Below, piece after piece: positions 1-4,357 of a DNA stretch of 6,629 nucleotides. The position numbers and the translations under genes are program-made. Source of the DNA: Methanobacteriaceae archaeon (GTDB lineage Archaea > Methanobacteriota > Methanobacteria > Methanobacteriales > Methanobacteriaceae); the NCBI GenBank assembly GCA_900769095.1, contig CAAGFH010000155.1, positions 1 to 6,629 of the forward strand, given 5' to 3'. Position 1 is the first letter of the stretch; each line of letters begins with the position of its first letter. The notes beneath the pieces are model-generated. The model was not told the DNA's origin. It saw only the letters and a list, made by a program, of their open reading frames with translations, and made no database searches.

Positions 1-1
1 T

Positions 2-493
2 GACCAAGAATCTGCAAAAGTTTTAACCTCTGAACTTGATTTAGCAATTGCATATGAAGAAGTTGTAAAGAAAATCGAACCTAAATTTGCTGCTAAATGG
101 ATGAGAGATGAACTTAAAAGAGTTTTATCCTACAACAAATTAGACTTCGCAGACAGTGAAATTACTGTTGATGATTTAATTGAATTCTTAAGCATGATTG
201 AATCAAAAGAAGTAACTGCAAAAGCGGCTAAAAAAATCATTGAACAAATGCCAAACAACGAAAAATCCCCTAAAGCTATTGCTGAAGAAATGGGATTACT
301 TGGTGTTGTAAACGATGACGAAATTCTTGCTGCTGTAAAACAAGCTATTGAAGAAAATCCAAAAGCTGTTGAAGATTACTTAGCAGGACAAAAAGCTTCA
401 ATTAACTTCTTGATGGGTCAAGTTATGAAATTAACACGTGGAAAAGCAGACCCTGGTGAAACTGTAAAATTATTAAAAGAAAATATTGAATGA
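2..493 (+). CDS. gatB: Asp-tRNA(Asn)/Glu-tRNA(Gln) amidotransferase subunit B, C-terminal part (5' truncated)
   Basis: The last 163 codons of GatB enter from the left edge, reading from base 2. GatB works with GatA and GatC to turn mischarged Asp-tRNA(Asn) (and, in bacteria, Glu-tRNA(Gln)) into the correct amide form. It binds the tRNA and activates the side-chain carboxylate in the cytosol. What is visible is the helical GatB/YqeY tail domain that contacts tRNA. The family's characteristic ending is present: INFLMGQVMKLTRGKADP, followed by a short helix and the stop. The family is usually about 450 residues or more, so roughly the first two thirds lie outside the window. The ATG at base 101 is internal: the frame is open and family-like upstream of it (KFAAKWM). 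A GAGG overlapping the stop leads to the next gene 9 bases on, so the two are probably co-transcribed. A GatE-type subunit (archaeal GatDE) also carries this tail but has an inserted domain upstream that cannot be assessed here. GatB is preferred. Confidence 0.9.
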   Translation, partial: DQESAKVLTSELDLAIAYEEVVKKIEPKFAAKWMRDELKRVLSYNKLDFADSEITVDDLIEFLSMIESKEVTAKAAKKIIEQMPNNEKSPKAIAEEMGLLGVVNDDEILAAVKQAIEENPKAVEDYLAGQKASINFLMGQVMKLTRGKADPGETVKLLKENIE

Positions 494-496
494 GGG
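492..496 (+). promoter_or_regulatory. Ribosome binding site overlapping the gatB stop
   Basis: GAGGG overlaps the TGA stop of gatB and lies 6-7 bases before the ATG at 503. It complements the CCUC of the 16S rRNA 3' end. It supports the 503 start and suggests translational coupling of the two genes. Confidence 0.6.
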
Positions 497-502
497 AATA
501 TC

Positions 503-1309
503 ATGGTGGAAAAGAAATCATTTGTTAAAGATTACATGACAAAGAATGTTATTTGTGTTTCCCCAGATACCCCTACCACAGATATTATAGACTTAATGAG
601 AACAAGTCGGCACAATAGTTATCCTGTTGTTGAAAATGACAAATTAGTAGGTATGGTAACTGCATTCGATGTTGTATCCAAAGAATGGGCAGACACAGTT
701 GAAGGATTAATGAGTACCAAATTAGTTGTTGCTAATCCAGAATTATCTATTAATGATGCATCAAGAGTCATGTTTAGAAGAGGAATTTCTAGGATGCCTG
801 TTGTTGATGAAGATAGGAGGATTGTTGGTATTATAACTAATACTGATATGGTGAGATCACACATTGAAAGATCAACACCAAATAAAGTAGAGTACTTTAA
901 AAATACTTTGGAGCAACTATATGACATTAAAGCTAATATAAAGCTCATGTCAGTAGATACTCATAAATTACGTCCAACACAAGACAGAGTTTATGCAGAT
1001 GAACTTGAAGGCAGAGCTTACGAATTAAAAAGAGGATTAGCAGAACCTGCAATTGTTGTAAAAACAGGAGAAAGATGGATTTTAGTTGATGGTCACCACA
1101 GAGCAGTGGCATCATTACAACAAGGATATGAAACTGTAGATTCATATGTCATTGATTTAGGCCAAGATATTAAATTAGGAATGGAAAAAACAGCTAACAA
1201 AGCAGGAATCTATTCCTTTAATGACATTGAAATCATTGATGATGATAAACATCCACTTATTGCGCTTACAGAAAGTATTCAAGAACAAGAAAGTAAAAGT
1301 GATGATTAG
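503..1309 (+). CDS. CBS-domain pair fused to a ParB/Srx-like domain (possible SerK-type kinase or nucleotide-responsive regulator)
   Basis: A 268-residue soluble protein. Two CBS domains fill about residues 7-60 and 66-120. Each shows the usual pattern of a YMT/LMST opening, a V-P-E/D-T strand, a helix, then SYPVV...GMVTAFDVV or SRMPVV...GIITNTDMV. CBS pairs typically bind adenine nucleotides such as AMP, ATP or SAM. After a charged linker (about 121-148), residues 150-215 match the ParB/sulfiredoxin fold: a KLRPTQ box, then a strand and VDGHHRAVAS with DGHHR at 196-200. That motif is closer to the free-serine kinases of this fold (archaeal SerK, staphylococcal SbnI) than to chromosome-partition ParB, which has a GERR-type motif, or to sulfiredoxin (GCHR). 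No helix-turn-helix DNA-binding domain follows, which also argues against a partition protein. The function is inferred: kinase or nucleotide-controlled regulator. The gene lies between gatB (9 bases away) and hisE (no gap), so it is probably part of the same transcript. The acidic C-terminal tail (about 246-268) has no recognised function. Confidence 0.88.
   Translation: MVEKKSFVKDYMTKNVICVSPDTPTTDIIDLMRTSRHNSYPVVENDKLVGMVTAFDVVSKEWADTVEGLMSTKLVVANPELSINDASRVMFRRGISRMPVVDEDRRIVGIITNTDMVRSHIERSTPNKVEYFKNTLEQLYDIKANIKLMSVDTHKLRPTQDRVYADELEGRAYELKRGLAEPAIVVKTGERWILVDGHHRAVASLQQGYETVDSYVIDLGQDIKLGMEKTANKAGIYSFNDIEIIDDDKHPLIALTESIQEQESKSDD
1299..1303 (+). promoter_or_regulatory. Ribosome binding site for hisE inside the upstream gene
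   Basis: GTGAT lies within the last codons of the CBS/ParB gene, 6 bases before the hisE ATG. It matches the GGTGAT part of the archaeal Shine-Dalgarno sequence and fixes the start at 1310, directly after the TAG stop. Confidence 0.55.
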
Positions 1310-1597
1310 ATGAGTGATAAAATCATAAGAGAAGTGTATGAAGTATTAGAATCACGTCGTGACAATCCTATTGATTCATACACATCTAAAATCATGCAAG
1401 ACAGCGATAAAAAAGCAGAGGACAAAATACTTGAAAAAATAGCTGAAGAAGCAGGAGAAGTATTAATCGCATCTAAAAATGATGAAAATTTAGTTTATGA
1501 ATCAGTAGATTTAATTTTCCACACATTATTGCTTCTTGCATATAAGGGCATTGAAATTGACGAAGTATTTGAGGAATTTGAAAGTAGAAGAAAATAA
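1310..1597 (+). CDS. hisE: Phosphoribosyl-ATP pyrophosphatase
   Basis: HisE hydrolyses phosphoribosyl-ATP to phosphoribosyl-AMP and pyrophosphate, the second step of histidine synthesis, in the cytosol. The protein is 95 residues, the normal size for a stand-alone HisE (not fused to HisI). It has the all-alpha MazG-like fold signature: SYTSKI near residue 24, the metal-binding helix [10 protein letters not shown] (E46, E47, E50), and a second acidic helix [13 protein letters not shown] (E64, D67). The C-terminal helix ends in the typical ESRRK. The ATG follows the TAG stop of the CBS/ParB gene with no base between, so the pair is very likely translated from one message. No other his gene is in the window, which fits the scattered his genes of many archaea. 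A dimeric MazG-type nucleotide pyrophosphatase is the only close alternative, but the SYT...K and EEAGE pattern favours HisE. Confidence 0.92.
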   Translation: MSDKIIREVYEVLESRRDNPIDSYTSKIMQDSDKKAEDKILEKIAEEAGEVLIASKNDENLVYESVDLIFHTLLLLAYKGIEIDEVFEEFESRRK

Positions 1598-1610
1598 TCC
1601 TCACAAAACC

Positions 1611-1614
1611 AGGT
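1611..1614 (+). promoter_or_regulatory. Weak ribosome binding site before the ABC permease
   Basis: AGGT lies 6 bases before the ATG at 1621, within the 23-base gap after hisE. This is the longest intergenic gap in the window and the likeliest boundary between the housekeeping and surface-polymer genes. It is too short to hold a full archaeal promoter. Confidence 0.45.
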
Positions 1615-1620
1615 TCAAAT

Positions 1621-2385
1621 ATGTTTGATACAACTGCAGAAAAGAAGTTTTTACTAAAAGAATTAGTTAAAAAAGATTTAACTTCAAAGTATAAAGATTC
1701 TGTTTTAGGAATCCTTTGGAGTTTTTTAAATCCTCTTTTAATTATGTTAGTATTTACAGCTATCTTTTCAATGTTATTTGGTCGTGCAATTGAAAATTAT
1801 CCAGTTTATTTCTTAACTGGTAGAATTATATACGATTTCTTTAATACAAGTACCAAAGGTGCTATGCGTTCAATGAAGAGAAATGCAAATCTCTTAAAAA
1901 AGATTTATGTTCCAAAATACATGTTTGCAGTTAGTACAATCTGTTATGAAACAATTAATTTTATAATATCATTTATAATTTTATTCTTAGTGATGTTACT
2001 TACAAATGCTACATTCCACTGGACACTAATATTCACAATTGTCCCGATAGCATTACTAATTTGCTTAATATACGGAGTTGGACTAATATTAGCTGTTTGC
2101 AATACATATTTCTCAGATGTAGAGCATTTATATGGCGTATTTACACTTATCTTAATGTATGCATCAGCATTGTTTTACCCAATGGATATTGTTCCACCTC
2201 TTGTTCAAAGAATATTTACATTAAATCCAGTTTATTCAGCAATATCCTGTTTTAGAGAGTGCTGTTATGGAGTTTTACCTAATACTGGAACATTATTATA
2301 TTTAGCAGCATTTTCATTTACAACACTTGGAATTGGAATAATTTTATTTAAGATATACGAAAAGAAATTAGTACTCGAATTATAA
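1621..2385 (+). CDS. ABC-2 type permease of a surface polysaccharide/teichoic-acid-like exporter (TagG/Wzm family)
   Basis: A 254-residue integral membrane protein, the normal length for TagG/Wzm half-transporters. These dimerise, pair with two ATPase subunits and pass lipid-linked polymers out of the cell. The N-terminus is an amphipathic segment (about 8-28, LVKKDLTSKYKDSVLG) typical of the family. Hydrophobic spans follow at about 30-53, 60-76, 102-128, 134-160, 170-188 and 224-245, giving six predicted membrane helices. Family landmarks are the coupling-helix stretch NANLLKKIYVPKYMF (88-102), which would contact the ATPase, the loop YFSDVEHL (163-170), ALFYPMDIVP (183-192) and NPVYSAI...FREC (202-214). 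The C-terminus is short and charged. The gene is followed after 9 bases by its ATPase, the standard order for these exporters. The substrate cannot be read from the permease itself; the TagF-like gene downstream suggests a polyol-phosphate polymer. Confidence 0.92.
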   Translation: MFDTTAEKKFLLKELVKKDLTSKYKDSVLGILWSFLNPLLIMLVFTAIFSMLFGRAIENYPVYFLTGRIIYDFFNTSTKGAMRSMKRNANLLKKIYVPKYMFAVSTICYETINFIISFIILFLVMLLTNATFHWTLIFTIVPIALLICLIYGVGLILAVCNTYFSDVEHLYGVFTLILMYASALFYPMDIVPPLVQRIFTLNPVYSAISCFRECCYGVLPNTGTLLYLAAFSFTTLGIGIILFKIYEKKLVLEL

Positions 2386-2388
2386 GGT
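2384..2388 (+). promoter_or_regulatory. Ribosome binding site overlapping the permease stop
   Basis: AAGGT overlaps the TAA stop of the permease and lies 6 bases before the ATG at 2395. The same TAAGGTT arrangement recurs at 3823, before the small exported protein gene. It supports the chosen start and coupled translation of the two transporter subunits. Confidence 0.6.
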
Positions 2389-2394
2389 TTTAAT

Positions 2395-3825
2395 ATGCAG
2401 TTTATTGATAAAATAAAAAATTGGAATAAAGATACCTCATCACAGGAAAACACAACTCAAGAAATTGATGAGAAATTCCAACATAACAGATTTAAAAACA
2501 TTAGGGTGTTTGCTCCAGATTGTGAAATGGAATTTAATGACGAAAATTCATTTACTGCACAAATTCTAGATGGGCAAAACAATCCTATTGTTAATCAGGA
2601 AGCTGTTATTCAAATTATTCATAAAAAATACAAAATAGTAACTGATGAAGAAGGTTATATCAGGTTACCTATTGGTCTTCAGCCTAATGAATACACTTTT
2701 AAAGTATTTTACCCTGTAGACGAAGAATATGTTCCAAAAGCATTACCTAAATTAACTATTTATAAAGAAGGGGAAAAACCTCAGGATACTGGTGAAATAA
2801 CTACTAAATTATATGCACCAGACATGCTTATTTACTCTAAAGACGAACCGGATTATTTAGTCAGATTATACGATAGTGAGGATAATCCAATTTCTGGTGA
2901 AAAAATTAAAATCGAAGTTGAAAATCAGGTTTATGAGAAAATAACTGATGAAAAAGGATTTGCAAGTTTAGATTTGGAACTTGAACAAGGAATATATAAT
3001 GTAAAAACTACCTATGATGGATCTGAAAAGTATTGCGGGGTTTCTAAAGAATCTCAACTTGAAGTTAAAACAAGAGATATCGACAAAGAAGTAATGATTG
3101 AACTTGAACATGTTGCAATGGAGTTTAAAACCTCAAATGATAAAATTGACACATTAAAAGAGTACATCATCAGAACCATTAAAAGAAACAAAACCAAAAG
3201 TAAAAAAATCAGAATTTTAGATGACGTTTCATTTAAAATATATAAAGGTGAAAGGGTAGGAATCTTAGGATTCAACGGTGCTGGAAAAAGTACATTACTT
3301 AGAATAATTGCAGGAATTTATGAACCTAGTGAGGGTAATATTAACATTAACGGTAAAATTGCTCCATTACTCGAATTAAGTGCAGGTTTTGATAAAAATT
3401 ACACTGGTAAAAACAATATCTTCTTAAATGGAGCATTATTAAGTATTGATGAAAACTTCCTTAAAGAAAAATACGATGAAATCGTTGAATTCTCAGAACT
3501 TGGAGAACACATCAATTACCCTATTAAAAACTACTCCAGTGGTATGGGGGCTAAATTAGGTTTTTCAATAGCTACATTAATTAACCCTGAAATTTTAATT
3601 ATCGACGAGATTTTATCTGTAGGAGATATTAAATTCAGACAAAAAAGTTATGAAAAGATTAAATCCCTTATGCAAGAGGGAGTTACTGTACTTCTTGTTT
3701 CACACTCAATCAGTCAGATAAGAAACATTTGTGATAAATGTATCTGGATTGAAAACGGTCGTGTTTACATGGAAGGTGACTGTGAAGACGTTTGTGAAGC
3801 ATATATCAAACGAGCAAAAAAATAA
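2395..3825 (+). CDS. ABC exporter ATPase (TagH/Wzt family) with two N-terminal Ig-like repeats
   Basis: A 476-residue ATPase that should power the neighbouring permease at the inner face of the membrane. Residues about 234-474 form the nucleotide-binding domain. Walker A is GFNGAGKST (292-300). The Q-loop region LLELSAGF...YTGKNNIF has the Glu and TGxxN typical of polymer exporters. The ABC signature is YSSGM (380-384), Walker B is ILIIDEILSVGD (400-411) with catalytic E405, and the switch histidine is H437 in LLVSHS. All needed residues are present. The protein stops directly after this domain, so it lacks the C-terminal carbohydrate-binding module of Wzt. Instead, residues 1-35 are a hydrophilic leader without a signal peptide, and 36-225 hold two tandem Ig-like beta-sandwich repeats like those of methanogen adhesin-like proteins (listed separately). 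The frame is continuous across the junction and the codon use looks uniform by eye, so this reads as a true fusion. The role of the repeats is inferred: substrate recognition or subunit contact in the cytosol. Confidence 0.94.
   Translation: MQFIDKIKNWNKDTSSQENTTQEIDEKFQHNRFKNIRVFAPDCEMEFNDENSFTAQILDGQNNPIVNQEAVIQIIHKKYKIVTDEEGYIRLPIGLQPNEYTFKVFYPVDEEYVPKALPKLTIYKEGEKPQDTGEITTKLYAPDMLIYSKDEPDYLVRLYDSEDNPISGEKIKIEVENQVYEKITDEKGFASLDLELEQGIYNVKTTYDGSEKYCGVSKESQLEVKTRDIDKEVMIELEHVAMEFKTSNDKIDTLKEYIIRTIKRNKTKSKKIRILDDVSFKIYKGERVGILGFNGAGKSTLLRIIAGIYEPSEGNININGKIAPLLELSAGFDKNYTGKNNIFLNGALLSIDENFLKEKYDEIVEFSELGEHINYPIKNYSSGMGAKLGFSIATLINPEILIIDEILSVGDIKFRQKSYEKIKSLMQEGVTVLLVSHSISQIRNICDKCIWIENGRVYMEGDCEDVCEAYIKRAKK
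2503..2763 (+). repeat. Ig-like repeat 1 in the ABC ATPase (residues 37-123)
   Basis: First of two tandem protein repeats. It opens with APD (40-42) and continues with a strand ending ILD, a turn with NPI (63-65), a strand around IQII, the turn TDEEG (83-87), and closing strands around EYTFKVFY and LTIY. This is the order seen in Ig-like (Big-type) domains of methanogen adhesin-like proteins. It aligns with repeat 2 without gaps at an offset of 101 residues. It looks more diverged from the usual pattern than repeat 2 (P97-N-E where the usual pattern has a glycine). Confidence 0.7.
2806..3069 (+). repeat. Ig-like repeat 2 in the ABC ATPase (residues 138-225)
   Basis: Second tandem repeat, closer to the canonical Ig-like pattern: APD (141-143), VRLYDSEDNPISGEKI, YEKITDEKGFASLDL, GIYNVKTTYDGSEKY. 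Its IYNV..TYDGSEKY ending is the typical closing motif of extracellular Ig-like repeats in archaeal adhesins. A linker of about 14 residues (KEGEKPQDTGE) separates it from repeat 1, and about 8 residues lead to the ATPase domain. Confidence 0.75.
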
Positions 3826-3828
3826 GGT
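3824..3828 (+). promoter_or_regulatory. Ribosome binding site overlapping the ATPase stop
   Basis: AAGGT, extended by TGATT, overlaps the TAA stop of the ATPase gene and lies 7 bases before the ATG at 3836. It fixes that start and implies co-translation with the exporter genes. Confidence 0.6.
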
Positions 3829-3835
3829 TGATTAA

Positions 3836-4345
3836 ATGGATAAAAGATGGTTATCAATAATAATAATTTTAATCGTAGGAGTTACCTGCATGTATGTTAT
3901 TGCAGAATCTTCAGATAGTGTTGGAAGTGCAATAACAATCGTAAACAAAACAGTAGTTACTCTTCCAGACGGTTTTACAATTGGTGCTGACGGATCAAAT
4001 AGTACTAAATTAATCCAAAAAAATGGTGATAAAAGCATATTCATAAAAGACATGGGTAAAAAGAACAAAGCTGAAAAATACTATAAAGAAAGTTTAAAGC
4101 AACTAAAAAGTTCTGATTACATTATCATCCTTTCAAATTCAACAACAAAGATTAACAATAATCCAATTTATAAAATAGATACAGTAGATGTAGCAAAAGG
4201 ACATAATATTACTGTAATCTTTGCATATGCTGCAAAACATACATTCACTATTAAAATGGAATGTTATGACAATCCTCAACAATTAGATGATGATTTAAGT
4301 TATTTAATTAATACCATGAAATCAGATTATAAACAAATTGATTAG
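3836..4345 (+). CDS. Small membrane-anchored or secreted protein, sequon-rich, function unknown
   Basis: A 169-residue protein that I do not assign to a named family, although similar short exported proteins appear to be common in Methanobacteriales. The N-terminus is MDKRW followed by one hydrophobic helix (about 5-23), so it is a signal peptide or signal anchor. Cleavage after VIA (residue 23) is possible. The remaining 145 or so residues are hydrophilic and should lie outside the membrane, as an alpha/beta domain with a strand-rich start (VVTLPDGFTIG, 40-50), a helical part (about 77-92) and later strands (YIIILS, ITVIFAYA, HTFTIKME). It has four N-X-S/T sequons at N37, N55, N101 and N124, fitting archaeal N-glycosylation. 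The gene sits 10 bases after the ATPase and 12 bases before the TagF-like gene, so it is probably expressed with the exporter. A role outside the cell in polymer handling is inference from context only. Confidence 0.85.
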   Translation: MDKRWLSIIIILIVGVTCMYVIAESSDSVGSAITIVNKTVVTLPDGFTIGADGSNSTKLIQKNGDKSIFIKDMGKKNKAEKYYKESLKQLKSSDYIIILSNSTTKINNNPIYKIDTVDVAKGHNITVIFAYAAKHTFTIKMECYDNPQQLDDDLSYLINTMKSDYKQID

Positions 4346-4349
4346 TTAA

Positions 4350-4354
4350 GTGAT
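4350..4354 (+). promoter_or_regulatory. Ribosome binding site for the GT2-TagF gene
   Basis: GTGAT lies 3 bases before the ATG at 4358 and matches the 3' half of the archaeal GGAGGTGAT element, a spacing normal for that half. It decides the start: the in-frame TAG of the previous gene at 4343 rules out anything further upstream. Confidence 0.55.
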
Positions 4355-4357
4355 AAT

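Noticed and set aside
101..103. ATG as a possible gene start
   Set aside because: The same frame is open back to base 2 and its translation upstream continues the GatB tail domain, so this is an internal methionine.
503..1309. Chromosome-partition ParB assignment
   Set aside because: There is no helix-turn-helix or dimerisation domain, the motif is DGHHR and not GERR, and there is no parA neighbour.
1538..1546. TATA-like GCATATAAG near the end of hisE as a promoter for the ABC permease
   Set aside because: It codes for conserved HisE residues, lacks a convincing purine-rich BRE upstream, and such AT-rich matches are frequent in this genome. Not supported without start-site data.
1598..1620. 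Transcription terminator between hisE and the permease
   Set aside because: The 23 bases contain neither a stable hairpin nor a clear run of T residues.
2395..3090. Separate adhesin-like gene upstream of the ATPase
   Set aside because: The frame is continuous with no stop, there is no signal peptide before the repeats, and no start with a ribosome binding site lies at the junction near 3090. A fusion is the simpler reading.
3836..3904. Lipoprotein signal with Cys18
   Set aside because: The residues before the cysteine (GVT) do not fit a lipobox, and the cysteine lies inside the hydrophobic helix.
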